Positions 8,945 through 18,440 of a stretch of 64,000 bases of DNA are shown here, piece by piece. Below the pieces are notes generated by a model. It ran no database searches and was not told the DNA's origin. It worked only from the letters and a program-made list of their open reading frames with translations. Positions within the stretch are counted from its first letter, which is position 1. The number at the start of each line of letters is the position of its first letter. This DNA is from Polaromonas sp. (GTDB lineage: Bacteria; Pseudomonadota; Gammaproteobacteria; Burkholderiales; Burkholderiaceae_C): contig NZ_JAAFGZ010000017.1 in the NCBI RefSeq assembly GCF_010365105.1, positions 62,001-126,000 of the forward strand, in the 5' to 3' direction. The position numbers and the translations under genes are program-made.

Positions 8945-10852
8945 TCAGGCTTTTTGTGCAATGTCGGAAGCAATTCGCTCGGAAAACGCTTCAATGGACA
9001 TTACGCCAAGGTCTTTATTACCCCGGGCACGCACTGAAACTGCGCCTGCGGCCATTTCCTTGTCGCCTACAACAAGGATGTAAGGCTGCTTTTGCAATGC
9101 GTGCTCTCGTATTTTATACGTAATTTTTTCGTTGCGTAAGTCAAGGTTGACCCTAAGGCCTTGATTTTGCAGCGTTTTAGCAACGCATTTAGCGTAATCA
9201 GCTTGTGAATCTGTAATGGTCAGCAGGGAAACTTGTTCCGGCGCCAGCCAGGTCGGCAGTGCGCCGGCGTGCTCCTCAATCAAAATTCCAATGAACCGTT
9301 CGAGGCTGCCGACAATCGCCCGGTGCAGCATGACAGGGCGATGGCGGGCGCCGTCTTCGCCGACATACTCCGCATCCAGCCGCTCTGGCATCGAGAAATC
9401 GACCTGGATCGTGCCGCACTGCCACTGCCGGCCAATCGCATCTTTTAGCGTGTATTCGATTTTCGGGCCGTAAAAGGCACCCTCGCCCGGCGAAATTTCA
9501 AAGTCGCAGCCTGAAGCGCGCAGGCTTTCAATCAGCGCGGCCTCGGCCTTGTCCCAGCTTTCGTCGGAGCCGATACGGGCATCGGGTCGGGTGGCGACTT
9601 TGTAGATGATGTTTTTGAAGCCGAAGTCGGTATAGACTTTTTGCAGCAGCGTCGTGTAATCAACGCACTCTTTAAGAATCTGTTCTTCGGTACAAAAAAT
9701 GTGGCCGTCGTCTTGCGTAAAGCCGCGCACGCGCATGATGCCGTGCAGGCCGCCGGTAGGCTCATTCCGGTGGCACTGGCCGAACTCGCCGTAGCGCAAT
9801 GGCAAATCGCGGTAGCTCTTGATGCCCTGCTTGAATATGAGGATATGGCCAGGGCAGTTCATCGGCTTGAGGGCGAAATCGCGCTTTTCGCTCTCGGTCG
9901 TGAACATGTTGTCGCGGTATTTGTCCCAGTGGCCTGTTTTTTCCCACAACGTCTTGTCCAGGAGTTGCGGGCCCTTGACTTCCTGGTAACCGTTGTCCTG
10001 GTAGACCTTGCGCATGTACTGCTCAACGCCCTGCCAGACCGTCCAGCCCTTGGGGTGCCAGAACACCAGACCCGGCGCATGGTCGTCAATATGGAACAGA
10101 TCAAGTTCCTTGCCCAGCTTGCGGTGGTCGCGCTTGTCGGCTTCTTCGAGCATCGTCAGATACTGTTGCAGCTCGTCCTTGGAGGCCCAAGCCGTGCCGT
10201 AAATGCGCTGCAGCATCTCGTTGCGGTGATCGCCGCGCCAGTAAGCGCCGGCCACCTTCATGAGCTTGAAGAATTTCAGTTTGCCGGTGCTCGGAACGTG
10301 CGGGCCGCGGCACAAATCCTCAAACGCGCCCTCGCGGTAGAGCGAGACATCTTCATTGGCCGGAATGCTGGCGATGATTTCAGCCTTGTAATGCTCGCCC
10401 ATGCTTTTAAAATGCGCCACGGCTTCATCGCGGGGCAACACCCGGCGGGTGACAGGCTCATCCTTGGCGACGAGTTCGGTCATGCGCTTTTCGATGGCGA
10501 CCAGATCTTCTGGCGTGAACGGGCGCTTGTAGGAAAAATCGTAGAAAAATCCATTCTCAATCACCGGCCCGATGGTGACCTGCGCTTCGGGAAACAGCTC
10601 CTTGACCGCATACGCCAGCAAGTGGGCCACGCTGTGGCGAATCAGTTCCAGGCCGTCAGCATCCTTGGCCGTGATGATGGAAACCGCACTGTCCTGACTG
10701 ATGAGATAGCTGGTATCGACCAGCTTGCCGTCGACCTTGCCGCCCAGGGCTGCCTTGGCCAGTCCGGTGCCGATGGACGCGGCAACTTCAGCCACGGTAA
10801 CGGCTTGAGGGTAGTCGCGTTTGGAACTGTCAGGGAGCGTGATTTGGATCAT
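8945..10852 (-). CDS. thrS: Threonine--tRNA ligase
   Basis: Class II synthetase charging tRNA-Thr, 635 aa (usual about 640). Domains: TGS (1-60), editing domain with H73xxxH77 and C181/H185 (CRGPH), catalytic core with the zinc ligand C333 in MNCPGH, and C-terminal anticodon-binding domain (from about 535, [17 protein letters not shown]). First gene of the thrS-infC-rpmI-rplT block. A hairpin with CGU in its loop lies 22 nt before the ATG and may be an autoregulatory operator. The ribosome site is weak, in keeping with a regulated leader. Confidence 0.98.
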   Translation of the reverse strand: MIQITLPDSSKRDYPQAVTVAEVAASIGTGLAKAALGGKVDGKLVDTSYLISQDSAVSIITAKDADGLELIRHSVAHLLAYAVKELFPEAQVTIGPVIENGFFYDFSYKRPFTPEDLVAIEKRMTELVAKDEPVTRRVLPRDEAVAHFKSMGEHYKAEIIASIPANEDVSLYREGAFEDLCRGPHVPSTGKLKFFKLMKVAGAYWRGDHRNEMLQRIYGTAWASKDELQQYLTMLEEADKRDHRKLGKELDLFHIDDHAPGLVFWHPKGWTVWQGVEQYMRKVYQDNGYQEVKGPQLLDKTLWEKTGHWDKYRDNMFTTESEKRDFALKPMNCPGHILIFKQGIKSYRDLPLRYGEFGQCHRNEPTGGLHGIMRVRGFTQDDGHIFCTEEQILKECVDYTTLLQKVYTDFGFKNIIYKVATRPDARIGSDESWDKAEAALIESLRASGCDFEISPGEGAFYGPKIEYTLKDAIGRQWQCGTIQVDFSMPERLDAEYVGEDGARHRPVMLHRAIVGSLERFIGILIEEHAGALPTWLAPEQVSLLTITDSQADYAKCVAKTLQNQGLRVNLDLRNEKITYKIREHALQKQPYILVVGDKEMAAGAVSVRARGNKDLGVMSIEAFSERIASDIAQKA

Positions 10853-10859
10853 GGTGTCG

Positions 10860-10895
10860 AAAACAAAAATGAAAAAGCGCGGACGAGCCGCGCTT
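10860..10895 (-). promoter_or_regulatory. Hairpin with T-tract before thrS: aceA terminator or ThrRS operator
   Basis: Perfect 8-bp stem AAGCGCGG/CCGCGCTT with a 5-nt loop reading CTCGT on the minus strand, followed by TTTTTCATTTTTG. It ends 22 nt before the thrS ATG and starts 56 nt after the aceA stop. The shape is that of a rho-independent terminator. The loop contains CGU, the tRNA-Thr anticodon triplet that the E. coli thrS operator mimics. Both roles are possible. Confidence 0.5.
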
Positions 10896-10920
10896 GAAAG
10901 CTTAAAGCCGGGATGGCGCG

Positions 10921-10949
10921 ATTTTACGCCGCCCCGGATGGGACTTCAG
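10921..10949 (-). promoter_or_regulatory. Candidate thrS promoter
   Basis: CTGAAG and TAAAAT separated by 17 bp, immediately after the aceA stop. Transcription would start near 10914 and include the hairpin before thrS. The -10 box is a 5/6 match; the -35 box is weak. Confidence 0.35.
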
Positions 10950-10950
10950 G

Positions 10951-12270
10951 TCAGTGGAACTGCTCTTCTTCGGTCGAGCCGGTCAGCGCGGTCACGCTGG
11001 ACTTGCCGCCCTGGATCACGGTGGTCACTTCGTCGAAGTAACCGGTGCCAACTTCCTGCTGATGCGACACAAAGGTGTAGCCACGGCCACGGGCTGCGAA
11101 TTCGGGCTCTTGCACCTTCTCGATGTAAGCCGTCATGCCGCGAGCGACATAGTCCTGCGCCAAGTCGAACATGTTGTACCACATGGAGTGGATGCCGGCC
11201 AGCGTGATGAACTGGTACTTGTAACCCATGGCGCCGAGTTCTTTCTGGAACTTGGCAATGGTCGCGTCGTCCAGGTTCTTCTTCCAGTTGAACGATGGCG
11301 AGCAGTTGTAAGCCAGCATCTTGCCGGGGTGAACCGCATGCACGGCATCGGCGAATTTCTTGGCGAATTCGAGGTCAGGCGTGCCGGTTTCGCACCACAC
11401 CAGGTCGGCGTAATGGGCGTAGGCCACGGCGCGCGAGATGGCTTGGTCCATGCCCTTGCGGGTCTTGTAGAAACCTTCGGCGGTGCGTTCACCGGTGATG
11501 AATGGCTTGTCGTTTTCGTCATAGTCGCTGGTCAGCAAGTCGGCGGCTTCGGCATCGGTACGGGCAATCACCAGGGTAGGCACGCCGCAAACGTCGGCCG
11601 CCATGCGGGCAGCGATGAGTTTCTGGCAGGCCTCGGCGGTGGGCACCAGCACTTTGCCGCCCATGTGGCCGCATTTCTTGACGGAAGCCAGCTGGTCTTC
11701 AAAGTGAACGCCGGCGGCGCCGGAATTGATCATGGCCTTCATCAGTTCAAACGCGTTCAGCACGCCGCCAAAACCGGCTTCGGCATCGGCCACGATAGGC
11801 GCGAAGTTGTCGATGTAGCCCGCGTCGCCAGCATCAATGCCCTTGGAGTGCTGGATTTCGTCGGCACGGCGGAAGGTGTTGTTGATGCGCTCGACGACTT
11901 TTGGCACCGAGTCCACCGGGTACAGCGACTGGTCGGGGTACATGGCGGCGTAACCGTTGTTGTCGGCGGCGACTTGCCAGCCCGACAGGTAAATGGCCTT
12001 GACGCCGGCTTTCACCTGCTGCATCGCCTGGCCGCCTGTCAGCGCGCCGAGGCAGTTGACGTAAGGCTCGTTATTCACCAGGCCCCAGAGCTTTTCAGCG
12101 CCACGGCGAGCCAGCGTGTGCTCGATGGGGAAGGAGCCGCGCAGGCGAACCACATCGGCGGCGCTGTAGCCGCGCTTGATGCCTTTCCAGCGTGGGTTGG
12201 TGGCCCAGTCTTTTTCGAGGGCTTCGATTTGCTGGTCGCGGCTGAGTTGCTCGGTAAGGCTTTGTGGCAT
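10951..12270 (-). CDS. aceA: Isocitrate lyase
   Basis: Cleaves isocitrate to succinate and glyoxylate, first step of the glyoxylate shunt used on acetate or fatty acids. The protein is 439 aa, the short bacterial form. The catalytic loop KKCGH is at residues 198-202 with Cys200; the substrate-binding [10 protein letters not shown] and NCSPSFNW segments are intact. ATG preceded by GGAG at 7 nt. It is a single gene ending just before the thrS leader. Two copies of a palindromic operator lie upstream. acs at the other end of the window serves the same acetate metabolism. Confidence 0.98.
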   Translation of the reverse strand: MPQSLTEQLSRDQQIEALEKDWATNPRWKGIKRGYSAADVVRLRGSFPIEHTLARRGAEKLWGLVNNEPYVNCLGALTGGQAMQQVKAGVKAIYLSGWQVAADNNGYAAMYPDQSLYPVDSVPKVVERINNTFRRADEIQHSKGIDAGDAGYIDNFAPIVADAEAGFGGVLNAFELMKAMINSGAAGVHFEDQLASVKKCGHMGGKVLVPTAEACQKLIAARMAADVCGVPTLVIARTDAEAADLLTSDYDENDKPFITGERTAEGFYKTRKGMDQAISRAVAYAHYADLVWCETGTPDLEFAKKFADAVHAVHPGKMLAYNCSPSFNWKKNLDDATIAKFQKELGAMGYKYQFITLAGIHSMWYNMFDLAQDYVARGMTAYIEKVQEPEFAARGRGYTFVSHQQEVGTGYFDEVTTVIQGGKSSVTALTGSTEEEQFH

Positions 12271-12310
12271 GTTGAACTCCGTTAGTTGAAAAAGAAAGTG
12301 GCTTTATTTT

Positions 12311-12328
12311 AAGTCTTCTACAAGACTT
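12311..12328. promoter_or_regulatory. Operator-like palindrome upstream of aceA (proximal)
   Basis: AAGTCTT-CTAC-AAGACTT, perfect 7-bp arms, 41 bp before the aceA ATG. The core GTCTT-N4-AAGAC equals that of the second site exactly 30 bp further upstream. The regulator is not encoded nearby; a GntR-type regulator of central metabolism is a guess from motif form. Confidence 0.6.
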
Positions 12329-12342
12329 AACTCATCTCTTAT

Positions 12343-12356
12343 GTCTTATATAAGAC
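12343..12356. promoter_or_regulatory. Operator-like palindrome upstream of aceA (distal)
   Basis: GTCTTATATAAGAC, a perfect 14-bp palindrome. It overlaps a possible minus-strand -10 box TCTTAT (12350-12355), 17 bp from a TTGATT at 12373-12378, so binding there would be expected to repress aceA. Confidence 0.65.
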
Positions 12357-12555
12357 TAAATATTTCCATAAAAATCAAATACTTAGAAGACTATTTCGTA
12401 ATGCGGAAAATATTTCCTCATTGCGATGATTGACCTTGGTTTTATTTTCATGGTTATTTCATATCGTGGTAAAAATTTCTGACTTGTGAAACTCCAAGCA
12501 GCCCGTGATGCCCTGCATGCCACGGCCTCGCCACTTGATCACAGGACGCCACGGC

Positions 12556-13416
12556 TCATGCGGCACTGAGCGCCGTCAGTTCGGCCCGGGTGGCCGCTGA
12601 AATCTCGCGTTCACGCTGCCGGATTTTGCGTGCCACCCAGACGCTGTAGCCAACGATGACCATCGTCACGGTGGCGATGAGCAAGGTCGCGGCCGCGTAG
12701 ATGGTCGGGTTGATGCCGCGCCGCGCATAGCCAAAAATCACCTGCGGCAGCGTGTTGACACCAGGCCCGGACAAAAATTCGGCAATCACCACATCATCGA
12801 ATGACAGGGTGAAAGACAGCAGGAAAGCCGCCAGGATGGCCTGGAAGATGTTGGGCAGTGTGATCAGAAAAAACACCTGGTGTGGCCGCGCACCCAGGTC
12901 CATGGCGGCCTCTTCAATCGAGCGATCCACTTCCAGCAGCCTTGACTGGACGACCACCATGGCATACGCCATGCCCAGCAGCGTATGGCCCAGGATGATG
13001 GTGAGCATGCCGCGCTGAGGCCAGCCCAGGAAATTTTGCGCACCGACCATCAACAGGAGCAGCGACAGGCCAATGACGACTTCGGGCATAACCAGCGGCG
13101 CGTTGACCATGCCGGAGAAAGCGGTACGGCCTGGAAAACGGCGGTAGCGCACCAGCACAAAGGCGCAAAACGTGCCCAGCGTGGCAGACAGCAGGCCGGA
13201 CACCATGGCGATTTTCAGCGACAGCCAGAAGCCGTCCACGATCTTGGTGTCGCGCGTTAATGCCTCATACCAGCGCAGCGAAAAACCGGTGAATACCGCA
13301 TCCTGGCGGGTGCTGTTGAACGAAAAGACGATCATGAAAATCAGCGGCAGGTACAAGAACAGGTAGACCAGCGCCAGCCACAGCTTGCCGAAATGCTTTT
13401 CCAGAAAATGTTTCAT
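12556..13416 (-). CDS. potI: Putrescine/spermidine ABC transporter permease PotI
   Basis: Inner-membrane permease of the PotFGHI putrescine importer. About six membrane segments and the binding-protein-dependent transport motif EEAAMDLGARPHQVFFLITLP that docks on the ATPase. I start at the ATG giving MKHFLEKHFGKL, 8 bp after the potH stop, because the hydrophobic first helix follows at the usual distance; an upstream ATG would add ten residues and overlap potH. Last gene of the puuD-to-potI operon. 286 aa, normal length. Confidence 0.92.
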   Translation of the reverse strand: MKHFLEKHFGKLWLALVYLFLYLPLIFMIVFSFNSTRQDAVFTGFSLRWYEALTRDTKIVDGFWLSLKIAMVSGLLSATLGTFCAFVLVRYRRFPGRTAFSGMVNAPLVMPEVVIGLSLLLLMVGAQNFLGWPQRGMLTIILGHTLLGMAYAMVVVQSRLLEVDRSIEEAAMDLGARPHQVFFLITLPNIFQAILAAFLLSFTLSFDDVVIAEFLSGPGVNTLPQVIFGYARRGINPTIYAAATLLIATVTMVIVGYSVWVARKIRQREREISAATRAELTALSAA

Positions 13417-13423
13417 GGTCGGG

Positions 13424-14341
13424 CTACTTTCCTGGCTCGGCCGCATCGCCGGTGTAGTGGTAATAAATCGCCAAGGGCACGACGATCAGCCCGATCATGA
13501 CCACCGCCAGCGCTGTTGCCCGGGGCCAGTTGTTGCTGGTGAACATCTCGTCCCAGACCACGCGTCCGATCATGATGTTTTCAGGACCGCCCAGCAGTGA
13601 AGGAATCACAAATTCACCGACGCAGGGAATGAACACAAGCATGAAGCCGGCGATGATGCCGGCCCGCGACAGCGGCACCGTGACCAGCCAGAAGGCTTCG
13701 AGGGGCGAGGCGCCCAGGTCATAGGCCGCTTCCAGCAGGCGAAAATCCATCTTCACCAGGTTGGCGTAGAGCGGCAGCACCATGAAAGGCAGATAGACAT
13801 AGGTCATGCCCACCAGCATGGACACATCGGTGTACAGGAGCTGGAAGGGTTCAGCCGTGAATCCAAGCGCCATGAGCGCCTGGTTGAGCACGCCCTGGTC
13901 GGCCAGGATGCCCTTCCAGGCATAGACACGCAGCAGGAACGAGGTCCAGAAAGGCAGCATCACCATCATCAACAGCGCAGGCCGCACGCTCAATGGTGAG
14001 CGCGCAATGAAATAGGCGAACGGATAGCCAACCGCCAGGCACAGCACGGCGGTGCACAGCGCATACCACAGCGAGCGCAGATAGGCCTCGATGTAAATCG
14101 TCTGGAACAGCGCGCCGCCTTCGCTGCTGCGAAAAATCGAACCGTAGTTCTCGTACTTGAGCTTGAGCAGGCCGGTTTGCGCATCCCAGATCGGCTTGAA
14201 GGGATTGATGTCGTTGCCTATGTCGACAAAGCTGATGTACAGCAGGATCAGGAAGGGCAGGAAGAAAAAAATGATCAGCCACAGATAAGGCACGCCAATC
14301 ACGAAGCGTTTGCCCGGCATGGGAAAGGTGGATGCAGCCAT
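13424..14341 (-). CDS. potH: Putrescine/spermidine ABC transporter permease PotH
   Basis: Partner permease of PotI, 305 aa with six predicted membrane segments and the EAA-loop LLEAAYDLGASPLEAFWLVT. The start at MAASTFPMPGKRF has AAGGA upstream and sits 16 bp after potG; a longer version reading back into potG is unlikely. The C-terminal part contains the PotH/PotB segment GGPENIMIGRVVWDEMF. The gene is flanked by potG and potI on the same strand, so substrate is assigned mainly by the putrescine-catabolic neighbours. Confidence 0.93.
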   Translation of the reverse strand: MAASTFPMPGKRFVIGVPYLWLIIFFFLPFLILLYISFVDIGNDINPFKPIWDAQTGLLKLKYENYGSIFRSSEGGALFQTIYIEAYLRSLWYALCTAVLCLAVGYPFAYFIARSPLSVRPALLMMVMLPFWTSFLLRVYAWKGILADQGVLNQALMALGFTAEPFQLLYTDVSMLVGMTYVYLPFMVLPLYANLVKMDFRLLEAAYDLGASPLEAFWLVTVPLSRAGIIAGFMLVFIPCVGEFVIPSLLGGPENIMIGRVVWDEMFTSNNWPRATALAVVMIGLIVVPLAIYYHYTGDAAEPGK

Positions 14342-14357
14342 GGCGCTGGTTTTTCCT

Positions 14358-15458
14358 TTAATCACGCAGCACAATGCCGGCGCGGTCGTCCCACCAGAAA
14401 AACACACTGTCTTCCCAGGTGATGTTGCTCACGTCCTGACGCGAGGTATTGGCCTCGGTGATGCGCACCCGGGAGCCGTCGCTGGCCAACACGATGTAGG
14501 TGTTGTAGGAGCCAAAGTAGGCAATTTCCTGGACCTTGCCGGTGAAGACATTGCGGTCCGCCGCCGGGCGCTGCTTGCTGATCCCGATTTTCTCGGGCCT
14601 CACGGCAATGGCCAGCGGCATGTTCAGCGTGCCGCTCACCCCGTGGCCGACCTGGATTTCACCGATGCCGGTCACCGCAGCGCAGCGGTCGGGTTCGTCC
14701 ACGCTGAGCCGGCCTTCGAACATGTTGACGTTGCCGATGAAGTCCGCGACAAAGCGGTTGGCCGGATGCTCATACACCTCTTCGGGCGTGCCCACCTGCA
14801 ACACCCTGCCCTTGCTCATCACGGCGATACGGCCGGCCATGGTCATGGCTTCTTCCTGGTCGTGGGTCACCATCACGCAGGTCACGCCGACTTTCTCGAT
14901 GATGTTGACGAGTTCGAACTGGGTCTGCTCGCGCAGTTTCTTGTCGAGCGCCCCCAGCGGTTCATCGAGCAGCAGCAGCTTGGGCCGCTTGGCCAGGCTG
15001 CGGGCCAGGGCGACGCGCTGCTGCTGGCCGCCGGAGAGCTGGTGCGGCTTGCGTTTGGCGTAGGGGCCCAGTTGCACCAGGTCGAGCATTTCGCCCACGC
15101 GCTGCTGGATCTGGGCCTTGGGCAGGCCTTCACGCTTCAGGCCAAAGGCAACGTTCTCCCAGATGTCGAGGTGCGGAAACAGCGCGTACGACTGGAACAT
15201 CATGTTGATCGGGCGCTCATAGGGCTGCAGGCCGGCCACGTCCTCGCCACCCAGCAGGATCCGGCCGGAACTGGGCTTTTCGAAGCCCGCCAGCATGCGA
15301 AGCAGGGTGGACTTGCCGCAGCCCGAACTGCCCAGCAGGGCAAAAATCTCGCCCCGGTTCACCGACAGCGACACCTCGTCCACCGCCACCGCTTCGTCAA
15401 AGCGCTTGATCAGTTTCTCGGTGACCAGATAGCCTGCTTTTCCATCGTTTTCTGCCAT
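14358..15458 (-). CDS. potG: Putrescine ABC transporter ATP-binding protein PotG
   Basis: ATPase of the polyamine importer, 366 aa. Walker A GSSGCGKST, signature LSGGQQQRVALARSL, Walker B LLLLDEPLGALD, switch histidine in VTHDQEEAMT, and a C-terminal TOBE domain. Start MAENDGKAG has AGGGATGG upstream. A 242-bp gap separates it from potF and holds a strong hairpin and one copy of the 17-bp repeat, which would let the binding protein be made in excess over the membrane parts. Confidence 0.95.
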   Translation of the reverse strand: MAENDGKAGYLVTEKLIKRFDEAVAVDEVSLSVNRGEIFALLGSSGCGKSTLLRMLAGFEKPSSGRILLGGEDVAGLQPYERPINMMFQSYALFPHLDIWENVAFGLKREGLPKAQIQQRVGEMLDLVQLGPYAKRKPHQLSGGQQQRVALARSLAKRPKLLLLDEPLGALDKKLREQTQFELVNIIEKVGVTCVMVTHDQEEAMTMAGRIAVMSKGRVLQVGTPEEVYEHPANRFVADFIGNVNMFEGRLSVDEPDRCAAVTGIGEIQVGHGVSGTLNMPLAIAVRPEKIGISKQRPAADRNVFTGKVQEIAYFGSYNTYIVLASDGSRVRITEANTSRQDVSNITWEDSVFFWWDDRAGIVLRD

Positions 15459-15573
15459 GCATCCATCCCTGCGTTTGTTCGTATTTGGGGAAACCACAGC
15501 GCAATCCCACTGGCCGAAAAACCGATTTTCGGCATCAAAAAAGCCTTTACCGCACGACCAGTGTGCCCAGTCA

Positions 15574-15590
15574 GCTATTGATTCAGTAGC
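15574..15590. repeat. 17-bp dispersed repeat, copy between potF and potG
   Basis: GCTATTGATTCAGTAGC, one mismatch from the 5-7-5 consensus GCTAT-N7-ATAGC; 110 bp after the potF stop. Confidence 0.6.
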
Positions 15591-15672
15591 ACAGCATCAC
15601 TGGCCGCATGCCATGCCATGACCGAAATCCAGGGTGGGCGCACGCAGCAGGGGCTGCCATCCTGGCTGCAAA

Positions 15673-15693
15673 TTCCGGGGCCAGACCCCGGAA
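15673..15693 (-). terminator. Strong intra-operon hairpin after potF
   Basis: TTCCGGGG-CCAGA-CCCCGGAA hairpin (8-bp perfect stem, 5-nt loop) 8 bp after the potF stop. There is no T-tract, so it is more likely an mRNA-stabilising or partial-termination element between the binding protein gene and potGHI than a full terminator. Confidence 0.55.
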
Positions 15694-15700
15694 ATGAACG

Positions 15701-16861
15701 TCACCTGCCTTTTTTGACGCTGTTGTAGGCGTTGGCCAGGGCTTCGCGGGCTTCATTGGTGAAACTGCTGGGCGCGATCATCTTGCTGAAATACGCGGGC
15801 TCGACAAAGATGGTCTTGTTGCCTGAAATTTCCGGCTTGATCTGCGCAATGGCCGCCTTGTTGGCCGTGGGATAGTTCATCGTGTTGGTCACCGACGCGG
15901 CGTTTTCAGGCCGCAGGTAGAAATCGATGAAGGCCTGGGCATTGTTCGGATGCTTGGCGTCCTTGGTCAGCGCCATGGTGTCGGCGAAAAGCAGCGCGCC
16001 AGTGCTTGGCAGCAGGGCTTCGATAACGTCCTTCGAGCCGTTTTCCCTGGCGCGGTTGGCGGCGATGTTGATGTCGCCCGACCAGCCGATGACCGCACAG
16101 GCCTTGCCGCCGGCCACGTCATCGATCATGGTGGCGCTGAACAGGCGTACATCCTTGCGTACCTTGAACAGCATTTCGGCGGCTGCCTTGAAGTCGGCCG
16201 GATTGTTCGAATAGGCATCCTTGCCGATGTAATGCAGCGCCACCGGCATGATTTCGGTGGGCGAATCCAGGTAGGCAATGCCGCAGGACTTGAGCCTGGC
16301 GGTGTATTTCGGATCAAACACCAGGTCCCAGGCGTTTTCCGGCATGGGCATGCCGGCCAGCGCCTTGTCAACCTTGGTCTTGTTGATGCCCACGGTGGTG
16401 AAGCCCCAGGCCCAGGGCACCAGGTACTTGTTGCCCGGGTCGGCCTTGGTCAGGGTGTTCATGATGGCCGGCTCCAGATTGGCCAGGTTGGGAATCCTGG
16501 TCTTGTCCAGCGGCTGCAGCAGCCCGCCTTCGATCTGCGACTTGGCAAACACCGTGCCGGGCACCACGATGTCGTAACCGGTGTTGCCGGCCACCAGCTT
16601 GGCATGCAGCGCCTCGTTGGTCTCGAAGGTGTCGTAGTTGACCTTGATGCCGGTTTCCTTTTCAAAGGCGGCGGTCATGCCTTCGGGAATGTAATCGGGC
16701 CAGTTGTAGATGTTGAGCACCTTCTCCTCGGCATTGACCGGCAGCGCAGGGGCCGAAGCCACCGGCGCTGGCGCAGGGGCAACCGCGACCGGCTCCTCTT
16801 TTTTGCCGCAGGCCGACAGCAAGAGAGCCGACACGGCCGTCACCAGTACAAGTTTTTTCAT
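15701..16861 (-). CDS. potF: Putrescine-binding lipoprotein/periplasmic protein PotF
   Basis: Substrate-binding component of the putrescine importer. 386 aa; the N terminus MKKLVLVTAVSALLLSACGK is a lipoprotein signal with lipobox LSAC, so it is probably membrane-anchored, followed by a proline/alanine linker. The mature part has VLNIYNWPDYIPEGM, the usual start of PotD/PotF proteins, and GWSGDINIAANRARENG. The start is set by the signal peptide. It lies between spuC and potG, and is the first transporter gene after the catabolic genes. Confidence 0.93.
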   Translation of the reverse strand: MKKLVLVTAVSALLLSACGKKEEPVAVAPAPAPVASAPALPVNAEEKVLNIYNWPDYIPEGMTAAFEKETGIKVNYDTFETNEALHAKLVAGNTGYDIVVPGTVFAKSQIEGGLLQPLDKTRIPNLANLEPAIMNTLTKADPGNKYLVPWAWGFTTVGINKTKVDKALAGMPMPENAWDLVFDPKYTARLKSCGIAYLDSPTEIMPVALHYIGKDAYSNNPADFKAAAEMLFKVRKDVRLFSATMIDDVAGGKACAVIGWSGDINIAANRARENGSKDVIEALLPSTGALLFADTMALTKDAKHPNNAQAFIDFYLRPENAASVTNTMNYPTANKAAIAQIKPEISGNKTIFVEPAYFSKMIAPSSFTNEAREALANAYNSVKKGR

Positions 16862-16991
16862 GTTGGAAATGACTCCGGAGAAAGGTAAAAAACGAACGCG
16901 ACGCAACGCCAGAAAATGGCTGCCATGCGCCCCGTGGGCGATGCAATATCCGGACCAGCCAGAGTCCGACGCATTGCAACAAATATTCTAT

Positions 16992-18389
16992 TCAATCCAT
17001 CTGACGGGCAGCCTGTAAATCGGCCAGGGTGGCGTCCAGGCAACTGCGGATCAGCGCGATCATTTCATCGATCTGCGCATGGGTCATGACCAGCGGCGGC
17101 GCAATGATCATGCGGTCGCCCACGGCGCGCATGATCAGCCCCAGCCGGAAGCAGTGGCCACGGCACAGCATGCCGACGCCCAGTTCGGGGTCGAAGGCTT
17201 CGTGCGTTGCCTTGTTTTTGGTCAGCACCAGCCCGGCCATGAAGCCGCAGGTCTCGGCCAGCCCCACCAGCGGATGTTCGCCCAGTTCGGCAAAGCGTTC
17301 GGCCAGATAAGGGCCAATGTCGTCCTTGACACGCCCGGGCAGGTTTTCCTTTTCCATCAGGTCCAGGTTGGCCAGTGCCACGGCACAGGCCACCGGATGG
17401 CCGCTGTAGGTGTAGCCATGGTTGAACTCGCCGCCCTGCTCGATCAGCACCTCGGCCACCCGGTTGCCCACCATCACGCCGCCCAGCGGGATGTAGCCGC
17501 TGGTCACGCCCTTTGCAAAGGTCACCAGGTCGGGCCGGTAGCCGAATTTTTCATAGGCAAACCAGTGGCCCACCCGGCCAAAGGCGCAGATCACCTCGTC
17601 GCTGATCAGCAAGATGCCGTACTTGTCGACGATGCGCTGGATCTCGGGCCAGTAGCTGTCGGGTGGAATGATCACGCCGCCGGCGCCCTGCACCGGCTCG
17701 GCGATGAACGCTGCCACCTTGTCCGCGCCTAACTCCAGGATTTTTTCTTCCAGCCAGCCGGCAGCGCGCAGGCCGAATTCGGCGCTGGTCTCGCCCGGCT
17801 GGCCGAGTTCGTAAAAATACGGCTGCCCGATGTGGGTGATGTTGGGTATCGGCAAGTCGCCCTGCGCATGCATGCCGGACATGCCACCCAGCGAGGCGCC
17901 GGCCATGGTGCTGCCGTGGTAGCCATTGATGCGGCCGATGATGACCTTGCGCTCCGGCTGGCCCAGCAGGTCCCAGTAGCGGCGCACCATGCGCACGTTT
18001 GAGTCGTTGCTCTCGGAGCCGCTGCTGGAATAAAACACATGCTTGAAGCTGCGGCCGCCCACCTCGGGCGCCAGTGCTGCGAGGCGGGTCGCCAGTTGCA
18101 CCGCCGGCACGTTGGTGGTCTGGAAAAAGCTGTTGTAGTAAGGCAGCGTCATCATCTGCCGGTAGGCGGCGCTGGCCAGTTCCTCACGGCCATAGCCCAC
18201 ATTGACGCACCACAGGCCGCTCATCGCGTCGAGGATCTTGTGGCCTTCGGAATCCCAGACATAGATGTTCTCGGCCCGGGTGATGACCCGTGCGCCGCGT
18301 GCCTCCATGTCCTTGAAGTCGGTGAAGGGATGCAGGAAATGCTCACGATCCAGTGACTGGATCAGGGCGGTATCGACAGGGGTGTTCAT
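16992..18389 (-). CDS. spuC: Putrescine--pyruvate aminotransferase (class III, SpuC-like)
   Basis: PLP enzyme expected to convert putrescine plus pyruvate to 4-aminobutanal plus alanine. 465 aa class III aminotransferase; PLP lysine K293 in TFAKGVTSGYIP, the pyridine-contacting D264 in LISDEV, and YSSSGSESNDSNVRMVRRY typical of omega-aminotransferases. It sits between puuA and potF. The operon also carries the gamma-glutamylation genes, so both direct transamination and the glutamylated route may run. The related polyamine/beta-alanine aminotransferases cannot be fully excluded. Confidence 0.88.
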   Translation of the reverse strand: MNTPVDTALIQSLDREHFLHPFTDFKDMEARGARVITRAENIYVWDSEGHKILDAMSGLWCVNVGYGREELASAAYRQMMTLPYYNSFFQTTNVPAVQLATRLAALAPEVGGRSFKHVFYSSSGSESNDSNVRMVRRYWDLLGQPERKVIIGRINGYHGSTMAGASLGGMSGMHAQGDLPIPNITHIGQPYFYELGQPGETSAEFGLRAAGWLEEKILELGADKVAAFIAEPVQGAGGVIIPPDSYWPEIQRIVDKYGILLISDEVICAFGRVGHWFAYEKFGYRPDLVTFAKGVTSGYIPLGGVMVGNRVAEVLIEQGGEFNHGYTYSGHPVACAVALANLDLMEKENLPGRVKDDIGPYLAERFAELGEHPLVGLAETCGFMAGLVLTKNKATHEAFDPELGVGMLCRGHCFRLGLIMRAVGDRMIIAPPLVMTHAQIDEMIALIRSCLDATLADLQAARQMD

Positions 18390-18440
18390 GGTGGGCGGCT
18401 CTCGGTTGCGGTGAATCGGTGAATGGGTGGGGTTGGGGGC

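Noticed and set aside
9641-10897. 418-aa open frame opposite thrS
   Set aside because: Antisense shadow of thrS, whose domains and catalytic residues are intact; no family features in the antisense protein.
10954-12285. 443-aa open frame opposite aceA
   Set aside because: Antisense shadow of isocitrate lyase in high-GC DNA; composition is His/Gly/Val-rich and unlike a protein family.
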